From: Caprimulgus europaeus
Taxonomy: Eukaryota; Chordata; Aves; Caprimulgiformes; Caprimulgidae
DNA length: 64,000 nt
Assembly (NCBI GenBank): GCA_907165065.1
Contig: OU015539.1
Location: 13,236,816-13,300,815 of the forward strand
Direction of reading: 5' to 3'
The position numbers and the translations under genes are program-made. Below the pieces are notes generated by a model. It saw only the letters and a program-made list of their open reading frames with translations, searched no databases and was not told the origin of the DNA. Shown one piece after another: positions 1 through 12,300 of this stretch; position 1 is the stretch's first letter, and each line of letters begins with the position of its first letter.

Positions 1-174
1 CTCTCTGCCGTTACTATACAGCATAGATCTCTCCTTGCCATCACTCTCTCTCTGCCAGTATCTCTCTCTCTCCTTCTTACAAGACCCAGAGGTCAATGCA
101 TTTTCCAGACAGTATATTTTATTACAGGTTCACATATCTTTAAAGTGCAGGTTTATAGGTGTGTAAGTGCTCAC
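1..174. repeat. Intron with CT-rich simple repeat
   Basis: Positions about 1-80 are an interrupted (CT)n tract with several CTCTCTGCC-like units. The rest up to 174 is unremarkable intron sequence downstream of the last visible donor. Confidence 0.7.
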
Positions 175-363
175 CCTATAATCTCCATTTACATACTGTC
201 CGAGTTCTCTGTCTCTCTTTCTTTCATCTGACTGACGTTTGAGGCCCCGCACTGATGTGTGTCTGATGACAGTGGCTTCTCTCGGGAGAGGTGGAACAGC
301 TGGTGGCTGATCATCAGGACTGTATGATTGAGGAAGAGGAGGTCTGGGTGGTGCTTCATCTTC
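175..363 (-). CDS. PLEKHA7: PLEKHA7 exon: EDEAPPRPPLP ... GLKRQSDERKRDRE
   Basis: 189 nt, 63 codons, residues 851-913, phase 0 at both ends. Contains DEAPPRPPLPQSYSPDDQPP, a class of PxxP-like motifs, then REATVIRHTSVRGLKRQSDE, nearly identical to human by memory. The basic RHTSVRGLKRQS stretch has likely Ser/Thr phosphosites (R-x-x-S/T), an inference. Acceptor CCTGTTACCAG, donor GTGAGC at 174. It is the last exon in the window; the protein continues beyond position 1. Confidence 0.95.
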
Positions 364-3300
364 CTGGTAACAGGAAAGCACAGGTATTTGGGAAACATTC
401 TGAAAGCCAACTGGCATAAACGGACTGAAAGTTCATTACACTGGAGGAGTTATTTGTGATTGCTTTAGTATGTTCTTCTCTGTTCACACCAGGAGTTTGT
501 GGCTTTAAAAACCAAACAAGATCCAAGAAAGCAAACAACTATCAATGACAAAGCATTACCAAGGAAGGCTCTGCATTACTATGTTCTAAACCAGTATATG
601 GCTTCTGTACATAAAGCTCCAGGTTACACACTTACACTCTCCTGTAAGTGCTACTGCTCAGTCTCAATACAAACACCTTAAGTGCCTCCCTGTTGTGTCT
701 CCACACCGTATGTGCTTTGTAACCATGACACTTTCACTTTCAGCCAGAACTAAATGGAAACCTTGAGGAATGAATCTCACAAGAGCAGTACTTACAACCT
801 TTGGCTTTAGCGTAATTGGTGACTGAAGAGGCGGCTCGACTTTTTTCAGCTGCTGTGCTTGGTGCTGAGTTCTGGCCTGGAAATAAGGCTGTGGATACAG
901 CCTAACCTCCAGAGGAGATTTCACCGGACTGGGTGGAGGGCTTTGCAGGATGGAAAGTTTGCTCTCTGCAGTTGCAAGGGAAGCTGGTAAGGAAGGCACT
1001 GACGACTGAGAAAATGAAGGCACTATTTTTCTCTCTAGAGGAGAAATATGCAAATGTGTTAGGTGACATTTCTTACTAATAACGTTCATAAGAATAGCAA
1101 TTAACATCCTTAGACCTCACAGAACAGCCAACACATTGCTTAGAACACAAATGGGGCTTTTTAGATATAAAAATGTTTGATTGTTACATTATAGCAGAGG
1201 TGGAAAGCCTTTTCTTGATGAGGATCAAGCAAGCCTTTCAGGCCAAAAATAAAAACATGCACTTTAATACCATCCAGTGAAATTCCTTGGAGAAGGCAGT
1301 GGGAGGGAAGGAAGGAAAAGCCCGAGAGTCATATGAAATCTGGCCCCATGCCACAGATTCCTTAAGATGCTTATAGATCCAGACAAGGCTAAACATTCAT
1401 AGCCATACCTTAAATAAATAAGATCTCACCAGCTTGGAACTATTATACCTCTGTATGTAAAAGGTAAGCAAAGATACTTTAAATATCAAGGGAATTTACA
1501 GGAGGCATTAACAGTCTCTTGCTATCCCAATGCCTTAGGTCTTTTCTTTGAAACATAATAAAGCAATTGAAATGCAGACCACACACACTTTCCCTTCCTC
1601 TTTTCCATAGCTGATGTTGTTGCTCTGCCCACCAAACACCTGCCTGAAGAGGGAGGAGGAAGGCAACTGCAGCAAGGGCAGTTGGGCAGCATCCAAGGGA
1701 TGGGAACAAAAAGAAAAGGCAGAGAACACAGAGATGAGTTCCTGGACACAATGCAGAATAGATACTATGCTGATATGAGTCTGGCATGTGACAGAAACTC
1801 GTTCTGCAGCTTGCAGAACTTAGCCTGTTATTATTATTGTTGTTCCCTTTTTTATGCCTTGTTACATTTTAGTTCTATCAGTATGCGAAAACAAACAACA
1901 AAAACCTCTTCGCCACCTCAGCCAAAGAAACACCAAGTTCATGTGCAATCAACAGAGATTTCTGATGCAACCAATAGCAGAATTAACTGGATTTTCTGCA
2001 GTAGAACAAACTTCTAGACTATTTGCTCAGACCTCAAGATTCAGCTGCTTTTGTATTTTTTCTATGTTTTAATTATGTTCTCCTTACCTGGATTCTTGAT
2101 AGAGTCTACAATGGTTTTGTAGTTTGTTTTATTTGCACTCAAGCCAGCTGTAACATCTTCAATTCTCCACAAGTCTTTTTGTATTTGTGTTTTCTCCTGA
2201 TGTTTGTAGTAAAAGAGAAGAAGAAAAATCAATTATATCTCATTTTTCATTTATTATGGGCTTATCCTTCTTTTGATACCAAAACCAAACCAATGTTCCA
2301 GAACTTATGTGAAAACTTAGGCAACTAGAAAGGAGTTAAATAATTATTTAAAAATAAAAAAAACCCCAAACCATCAACACAAACCAATGTCTCTTGCCCA
2401 TTCATTTATTAGAGCATTTGTTGAGTCTTGGAAGACTTCCTATAGAAGACTGGGGGAAACAGACACATCTACGTTTTTCTCTATAATATTATCCAGACTA
2501 GAAAAACCTAGTTTAATGTTCTACATAAAACGAGCTTACAGAAACTTTTAATTTGAACTTTGTTCTTAAATCTTATACTTACACACTTAAGACTGCTAAG
2601 GCAGCCTCAAAAAACTCATCTTAACACATTTAGGGGAAATGTCCAATATATATTTGGGTTGTCAGACCCACTGGACATGGTGTACTATAGGCTGAAACAA
2701 TATATTGCTGCTGTTCCAGGATCTGGTCTCACCCTGCCTCCTATTTGCTTTACAGAGTCTTTTTAGGAGGAAAGAAGGGGAAGTTTTGTCTACAGTCTGG
2801 ATTCCATCTTGCAGCCAGAGCTGAAGCTACCACTTCAGACAGATGTTCACTGCAATCATCATAAATAGCTATTCTCATCTACTTAATCAAAGCCTGGTAA
2901 TTCTGCCTTCAAAAGTTGGCATTAAGAATAAACTTAGGAAAACAATATTATTAAAGAAAGCAGAAGGCAGTGAAACACTTTCATTAAGAATTGCTTACAA
3001 ACTGATCAAGAACTCCAGAAATTCATCACTCGCCATGAGCTGCAAAATAACCGACAATTACTCCTATAAGCCTGAAAGTGAAAAACTTCAGTAAAAGCTC
3101 TTACACCTCACAGAGCTAAGGAAGGCATATAAATTGCTTTCCACTTTCTGTCTTCAATCAGAAAATATGTTCAGCCAGGTTACAGATCAGCAAGCAGGAT
3201 GCCAAGAACACAAACATTTAAATGACAGAGAACGTTATTTGCCGGTAGCAAACGCGCTCGATAGATGGGCCGTATCTTGAAAGATTGTCAGGACACAAAC

Positions 3301-6300
3301 TATAAATTTGCACGTTTCATTTCACTTTTCTGAGATTAATCATACTACATGGAACCAAACGATGGATTTACAATAACCAAGTCACAGAACTGCTGAAAAA
3401 GCCCCGCACGTACAAAAAAAATCCTGTTCCTGAAACCACTCAGAAAATGGTAGATCAGTAATGCTCAAACACCAGGAGATCTTTTAATATTATTTCTTCC
3501 CATTACTTAAATATTGATGTGAAGAGAATATTTCAGATCAAAAAATGGACTAGATCTAAAAGATAAACAGATGAATTTACTTTTAAATTATGAAAGCCAA
3601 GATGGCTGTTCACAAAAGGGTATAAATATACTTTATGGGCAGGCATGAAAAGGCAACTTGGAGAGATAAATCAATTTCTCTAACTTCCTTCACACAGAAA
3701 CATAATTTAGAATGACTTATAAAACCAGCAGAGAAACACTTACCAACTAAAAAGTTATCACTGACAAAATACCACATCTCAGTTAATTCCAGCACGCCCA
3801 GATCCCCCCAACCCTTAAGCAAAAAACAGTGAAGCTACACGCTTAAAAGCAAGATTTACTCTGTCAGAGCTGCTTGAAATATTCTGTTTTTAACCTCTTA
3901 ATTAATGCTATGTAGAAATATTAGCTGTTTCCTACAGCAACTTGAGCCTGCAAATTTATTGCATTTTTAATAATATTCCATTAAGACTACATTTTCTAAA
4001 ACACAGTGTGTATTAATTTAGTGCTATTGATAAATACTAGATAAACAATCTTGAATCTACATACCCTTGGGCAGAGGTTAAAAAACTCTATTATGGGTAC
4101 TTCAAATGAGACTTCTTTGGAGGAATATAGCTTTAAGAACATTCAGTACTTTCTGAAAAAATCAGTTCCCCTTAGTATCTCCAAAATAGGTATTCAGAAA
4201 AAGCTAGTGAGTTCTTTTGGTCCAGGATATTTGAAAAAGTAGAGATTTAAGCAAAACGTATACGTTAGCTTTGTTCCCTGTTTTTTGTCTTTTAAATAAA
4301 ACTGTTCTGCCTAAACACAGGAAAACCAATCCAGATTGTACTCCTTGCTCTAAGAATAAAATCACCAGTTGTAAGTAGGTATGTAGAAACAATCTGGTAT
4401 GCCACATCCAGTTCAGCAAAGAGAACAGCTTAGCTTCCAAGCTTCTTTATAAGATTCAAAACTGAATAACTGATTTAAAACTGAGATGCCTTTCAATTAC
4501 TGATGGCTGTTAAACACTTATCCCACTTCACAAAACAATCTGCAGAGATAAATCTTCCATAAATAGAAGAACATGACAAAGAACAAGTAATGACAATAAG
4601 CTAGTGACTGATGTTCTTAAAAATGGATAAAGAAGCCAACAATGTCAGATCAAATAAATGGAAGACTAAGAAGTCCTGCACAGTCTTATAAATTAAATAC
4701 GTTATCAACGTCAAGATGTCAGCATGTAATAAAAGACATAATAAAATAATGACAAATTTGCATAGACAATTTATGAGAAACTATTACACATGCTGCAAGA
4801 TAGCTAGTTACTGCACAGATACGGTGTTACAGTGTCTGAACTTTGCACTAAGCTACATGACAGCTGAATACAGTGCAAAAATTGTGGAAAATTTCTCTTA
4901 TGAGATGATAGCTTTCAAGTTCAGACAAAATCACCTCATAAGTAAACCAATGTCTAGAAATTGACTCACCTGAGATACCAATGAACTATTCATTTGCTCC
5001 TGTAAGGCTTTTTTCAGCTGGCTCACATCCTTTTCTAATTTCAGATATTCATTCCAGGCATTTTCCATTTCCTATTAACAGAGGAATACTTTAATACAAT
5101 GTTATGATAAACTTCAAAATCACTCTATCCATTCTCTAATTGAGCACCAAAGTGTTTTTCACATGGTGCTGTTCTATTACAGAAAGAAGCAAAAAATCTA
5201 TTTTGTTGTCTACATTTTTGCATAGAGTTGATGATAAACTTCAAAATGCTTTATAGCTTGAAAGATCAAGTCAAGAATCCCTAGTTAAAAATTCTTGTCA
5301 GCTTCCTAACACAAAACCATTTCTTATGCATAAAACTGACATTTAACAGAATCTGAACTCTGACTAATATGCTATGAAGGAATAAAGTCTACTCCAGTTC
5401 CATTTCCTTTTACCTTATTCCTCTACTTAAAATAAGATTACAATTAAAATCCAAACAGTCACCTAAACCAGAAGTCATGTTTTGAAACACAAAGCAGGTT
5501 ATTCTTTGTAAGTTCTACAAACCGTGTTGCAATGGCATTAGAAGTGAATAAACAAGCAGACGTTGGGAAAGTAAGGCTATTCAATCACCCTTACTTTACT
5601 TAGGTTATTTCCAGCATCCAAGGCACCACAGTCTGCCTTCTGACCCAAAACTGAGAAAAATCAAGTGTCTGGCGCAGTTTTATGTAAGGAATGATGAAGT
5701 AGGCCTCTTCTCTGAAGTCTAGAAAATAGATCACTTGGGAGTTGAGGGGAAGAAATCCTGGAGGACTATGAAACCATGGATGGCATGGAGAGAATGGATA
5801 ATGACTGAGCATTCCCCATCCTTTCTCATACAAGAGCAATGAAAAAGAAAACTGCAGACTGTTTATATTTATTTGTTCCAGTTTAGCATCTTGGACCTTA
5901 ACCAAATCAGTTCAGAACAGGACTTAACTCCCCTATCCAATGAAAAATACACTTTTACTCTAGCTGGTATTTTAATCATGGTTTTCTTATACAATCAAAA
6001 CCACATACCGTTGAAACTTTGGATATTTCAGCCCGAATATGAATGAGATCCTCTTGCAAAAGTCTCTGCTGGTAAGAAATTTTTTCTGCGTGTTGTGGTT
6101 GGTCTTTGTACTGTTCCATCTGCCTGTGTAAAACCTCCAAAACAGACTCCAGCTGATCCTAACAAAGAAGATGATGAGAGTAAGCTTACAATATTTACAA
6201 GGAATTTTATGGATCTACCTGGGGGAAAATAGAAGTTCTTTTCCACAGCCTCAGTCATTCCTATAAGCCACTAGAGGTTAGGATTAGCCTCCTGTTGTGG

Positions 6301-9300
6301 AGACTAAGATGCAAATGAAAAAGTCTTAATTAACACTAAGTAGGTCCAATTCATTCCGTCAGGAGTAAATAACACTGAACCACTTTTGCACAGTAGCTCT
6401 TCTGAAGGATCCATCTGGACAGTACTTTCATTTCGGAATAGATTTTTTTCCTGAATCTCCTGAGTTTATTGACAATTAGAGCTCACAAGCAGTGAAGCAG
6501 ATAAAGATACATACAGGCAAAGAAAGACAAGGAGAGGCAAACCGTTTTGCTATTGTTTACTATTTCAACTCTGACTTGCATGGGCATGGAGGAAAGGAGG
6601 TGGGTTCCAACCAAGCCCTTGTCACGGAAGATACTCCAGCACTTCAGTCACAACCCTCAGAACTAAGTTCACAGTACTATACTATATATACACCAGCAGA
6701 GGTTTCTGACATTACTACAAATTTGAATCTCTTTCCCTTCTCTCACTCCCTTTTTTTTAATTTAAAAACAAAACCAACCAAAAAAACCCCAACAAACCAC
6801 CACACAAGTTACAGTGAGAGCTCCATATGCTAGCATGCTGCTATTTATGCAAACAATGTTGGTGCAGGTGGGAAGAACTGCAAAGGAAACATGACTCTCC
6901 CTCACACCATATACATATTAAAACATAAAGCTAAACTACACAGAAAAGGGTACAGACTTGAATTTGTAATAAATGCCACAAAAGTAAGTGTATGTGGTTT
7001 TAAAACATTCATTTTCAAAACCATGTTTTCTAAAAGTGGATAGTCAATCCTAACACAAAAAACAATTCTTTCTCTTAAGTTTTTATACATGTCCAAAGAA
7101 AACCACTACAATGCAAGCAGCGTCCAGTAATCTGATTTTTGTTTGTAATTCCATATTTTATGATCAGAGGAAAGTTGTTATTTTATTCTTTAAAACTCTT
7201 TTTAATCTACTTACTTTATTTTCTTTAAGGGCTCTTATTTTGTCTTCCAAGTCCTGCAGAATTCTGTCCTGCTCACAGAAAACACTTAGCTTGACCTGAA
7301 AATGAAGTAATATAAATACATAATCTTAGATTTTTAAAAACGAAGCAGAAAAGTCTCCACTAGCAGTATTTTACCCCAGAGAGCACAATAAAGTGAACAT
7401 GTAAAACAGTACAAGCGAAATAGTCAAAATAAAGCCAGAGGTTCTGAAGTGATATTTGGCACTTACATCAATATCACTTTCGGCGATCTTGACAGGTTTG
7501 GTACTTCGTTCTCTTAACGTGTCACGCCCCGTCACCTGAGAAGAATAGGTTTTAAAGATCTGAGAAATGTGTTGCAAACTAAAACCTAACTATGCTTCAG
7601 CAATTAAAAGCTTTGTTAAATACTCACAGTTATTAACAAAGACGAATAAAATTCTGGATACAAAGTTTTTCAAATGTGGGTTTAGTTATTAAAAAATATT
7701 ATCAGAAAGGACTGCTAGTTATATCTGGCTATTTAATAACTCTTACAGTAGCTTAAGGTTCTGTACTAAACAGCATAATTCCTCTCGTCTATGGCTACAA
7801 AAGCCCTCTTCCTGCAAAACCTAATAGTTTTAACAGTTCGCCTTTAATAGATTTCCTGAAGCCAAAGGACTTGAATAGTTCCTTTAAATGCATGGTTGCA
7901 AGAATAACAGCATTAATTAATGACTAAAAATACTACTTTTTGGCAACTATTTCATTCTACAATGGATAGTCTCTTCCACAGTGCAGGGTGAATTTTATTA
8001 AAAACAGACTGCTATAAAACTGCTATAGTGGAATTAAATGTAATTAATCTATTTTGACATGTTTATAATATTACAAATATTTCATTCTATAAATCACTCG
8101 TTTCATATTTAATTTCTGGTGAGAAGATTACCTTCTCACATAACATGGTTCTTAAATCAGTACAGAAACTATAGTATATTACACTTTCAACTTCACAGCA
8201 ATATTAAATGAGGACATGTCTATCTCTGTAGACAAGTTTATTATTTCCACATGGGACCCTTTTGTGAATAAATGAGGTTAAGAGAATGGCAATATAATGC
8301 AGCTCATTAATCATACAGTTTTTAAAAGCCTTAAAATCTAATAACTTCACATTATTAGATTAGAACATTTTTAAAGATTCATTAAAGCAAATACTGTCTT
8401 ACCAAAGAAACAGCTGATGTTTAGAATTATAGTAGTCATATACAGTATATTTCTGTTGATATACAGACAAGAGTTTATGAAGAAAAATCCACCTAAATAT
8501 TATCGTTAATAATATAACAGCAGAAGTTTTAATGTAAGAGCAGAATTTGTTGGCTTTTTTAGTGGGGCAGAAGCAGTACTTTGCTTTTTCACCGACTCTG
8601 GCAATCTCCAGACTTGAAGCTATATAGTTTACTTATTAACCTAACTAGTACCTACAGGATCATGCTAGCTTTCTTAAAGTAATTAAATTTTACTGTAATA
8701 TAGATAAATTTCCAATACAACTTCAGTTTCTTATTTAACATGTTATAGGAAGTTAGCCACCTACGCAAAGTATTTTCAAGTAACAAAGTAGGTTTAGGAC
8801 AGAAGAGTATGATCATCATTTATACTACTGTCTTCTGCAATGGCAGACTCCAAAGACTTATCATGTGTTTTCATGTGGTAGCATGTTACTTCTCCACCAC
8901 CAAAATCAAAAGCATTTACTGCCTCTCAAAACTTTCCATTTTGGGGTATTTTCATTTGCAACAATGATTACTTTTACATAAGACAAATCCTTTCTTTCAA
9001 AAGTATTAATGAAATAATTTAAATGCTAAGTTCTATGTATAACAGTAACAAATAATTTAATATAAGCATAAATACTAGAATGTCAAAGTAATAATTTTGC
9101 ATATTTACATATTTAATTACCTGCAGGCTAAGAGAATGCAAAAGCCTTTTTCAAAGAAATGGAATTAAAAAAAACAGTGTCTACAGATTTTGGGGATATT
9201 TTAAGTTACATAGTCAGAACTGTAAATAATTTGTTAATTATCAAGCAGCGAACATGAGAACATAATGAAGATTTAGCATGCTTTCACATTTTCAAAATTA

Positions 9301-12300
9301 CACACAGGAGTCACTACTTGACACAACCATTTTCAAAACATGATAAAATGAGATCAAACACTGAGGTCAGCCATAATTTCACATACAGACTCCAAAAGGG
9401 GGGAAAAAAAAGGAAAGAAAAAAAAAAATCTTACAGAAAGCTTTACTGCTTACCATAAGACACCTGTTAAAAGCCAGAATACATAAACAGTGACTGCTAC
9501 TTTAAAAAGCAATGGGATGAGCACATTTCAGAAGCAAGCAGTCTTACATGTATACTGGATAGTAACCCTTGTGCTGAGTTCTTTAGCACTTTGTATATCA
9601 TGTTGATCAGAGGTCCATTATTTTCTATCTGTTTCAAACAAAAGTTTAGTAATAGCTTGTTATAAATATAAAAAATTAAAAATGCCAAACCTTACAACAC
9701 CAAACTCCAGCAGTGGCAGCAAACATATGCTCTTATATCACAATGATCCTCGAGGTTTATAGTCTATGCAATTTGCCTTTACAGAGGCTACAACTGACTA
9801 TCTGCCCATCTTCTTATACAGTAGGTAAAGTGCTCATCCGATTTAAAAGGCTTTCTATCTAAGCCTTCAGTGTCTTACATGAAAGGTACCATGTATATTA
9901 ACTTTAATATATTAATTTGCCACATTCCACCATTACCAAATCAATACATAATTCACTTAGTTTCATCCAGCACTCCACTCTTTTTTTTTTCCTCATACTC
10001 TTTTTTTTCCTCATACAAAGCTTCTGTTCAGTAAGGTGTATTTCGTGGCAAAACCCATGTTAAACCAATACAAAGGCACCTTCTCAAGGTTCCCCATAGT
10101 CTCTCTAATCTCTCAGCCACCTGATCTGAATTTTTATGTTTCTGGACCACTACTGAAAAAAGGTTATTAAGAAATGCCCATTTTGAAAAATTAGATGGAA
10201 TTTCTTATGGAAACACACTTGACGTTTTGACTGTTGCGATTTTCAAAAAGGAACTAACGCTGACAACATTAATGCTAATGCTGGGGGATGAAGGGTTTGA
10301 GAGCAGCCCGACGGAGAAGAACTTGGGGGTACTGGTAGATGAAAACCTGGACATGACCCAGCAACGTGCACTTGCAGCCTGAAAAAGCCAACCACATCCT
10401 GGGCTGCATCAAAAGCAGCGTGGCCAGCAGGTTGAGGGAGGTGATTCTGCTCCTCTACTCTACTCTGGTAAGACCCCCCCTGCAGTACTGTGTCCATTTC
10501 TGGGGCCCCCAACATACGGACATGGACCTGCTTGAGCAGGTCAGAGGAGGCCACAAAAATGATCAGAGGGATGAAGCACCTCTCCTGTGAAGAAAGGCTG
10601 AGAGAGTTGGGGTTGTTCAGTAAGTTAAATAGGTGTAAAATCTCACTCCACCTTTCCATTCAGAAACACCATATGATTTAGATATGCACCACAGAAAGTG
10701 GTAGATCGCTTTGCTAAGCAAAATGATTATACGTTTTTGTGTTGTTTTTTTTTTAATCAGGTGTACCAGAAAAAGAAGCAATTTAGACAGATGCTTTGAT
10801 GCTCAGTATAATATTTTTAAATTATTTTTATTTTTAAGCAAATATCAGGTAACATTATTTGGGCAGATTATATCTATGGATGGATGAATGAATGAATGGG
10901 TGCTGTAATAATATGAAAACAATGACTGGTGCTAATTAATCACCATATTTTCACAGGAAAGCAAGACATCATAAACAGGGCATATTATAAAAACAAGGAA
11001 AAAGTCAGCTCAAGAAGATTTAAAGGGAAAAAGATGGATTAAAAGATTTTAATCCCTATTTTAACTTTGAGGAGTTGACTTTATATTGGTTCTAATGCTA
11101 TGGTATACAAACATTTTGAATCAGTTTTATTTAATTCACTAAACCCACATAATATCATTCAACTGGAGTACCAGTAACACAAGCTCTTTCTACAACTGAA
11201 GCAACTTTTTCTGAGTTTGCACTTTAACTGTATAGCTAGTACTATAAAGACACTCAATATTCTAAGCACAACAGTGATGCAAAAAGACAGTTTCCATCTC
11301 TGAACAGAAGGTGATTTGAAAACCTGTAGATACAAAGATGACACACAAAAGATCACTGGGTTAAAAAAAATAATGGAAGTAGACTCCTATAAAATCTTAC
11401 CTTTAGATCCAAGTACTCCAAATCCTTTTTCAACTGGATGTAAGTGTCATCCGCCTTCAGATAAGTACATAGGGGAAAAAATGCAATGTATTTGAATGCT
11501 TGAAACAATTTCAAAATACTTGGATTGGTTCTATGTAAGAAAATGGATGAAAGAGGAAACAAAATAACAGAGTAGGGAGTACATAAAAAAGCACATTTGT
11601 TCCACCAGCATATTGTTATTTACAGCTGAAAAATGGGCAAAATATTTCCCAAAAATATTACTACCTCATGCCCACCTTTCAAACATAGAGATTTGAGTTT
11701 TCCACCTCTAATGAGACACATAACTACCTGAAACAACAGATTTTCAAAAGTTAGTTTTTCAAGAATGATTTCTATTGACTATCCCTTCACTACAAATATT
11801 ATGGTGTTGTCCTTCAGCATAGTATGTCCCTTTGGGAGAAGACCTGCACCTAACAATGTCAGATGTAACTAGAAGCCATTATACAACAATCATTATAATA
11901 CTTTTGATCACATTTCATACACATTTTAAGATACAAATTCCTTCATTCAGGAAAAGTACAAAGTAAGTTTTGTGAATAAAATATTGAAAAAGACCTCACT
12001 TAAATGATTAGAGAATTCATTTTGCCTTTTAAGTAATAGCAAGCAATTTGATCTTTATTTTTCATTGGCTCACCTGTAATTGCTATCAGCTTAATTTTAT
12101 AGTTTTATTTCTCTAGCAAGATCTTCATTACAGTTGCTTCAAGAAAAGCATGCACTTAAGTCATAACAATATTATTTCTCCTTTTTTCAAAACAGACATT
12201 TGCAATATGCAATAAAATAAAGCTTAACTGTTGCAAATGTATTTTGTAATCAGCCAAAATGCCCCCAAATTCCTAGAATTTTTACTGCTATTTTGACAGA

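Larger units (their letters stand above)
7536..11400 (-). other. PLEKHA7: PLEKHA7 intron, 3865 bp, with candidate cassette exon and CR1
   Basis: Holds the candidate exon at 9548-9628 and a CR1 fragment at about 10283-10625. 7620-9400 is AT-rich and featureless. Near 9977-10017 a T-run plus CCTCATAC unit is tandemly duplicated, and a short GGAT/GAAT tetranucleotide run is at 10878-10900. Confidence 0.85.
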
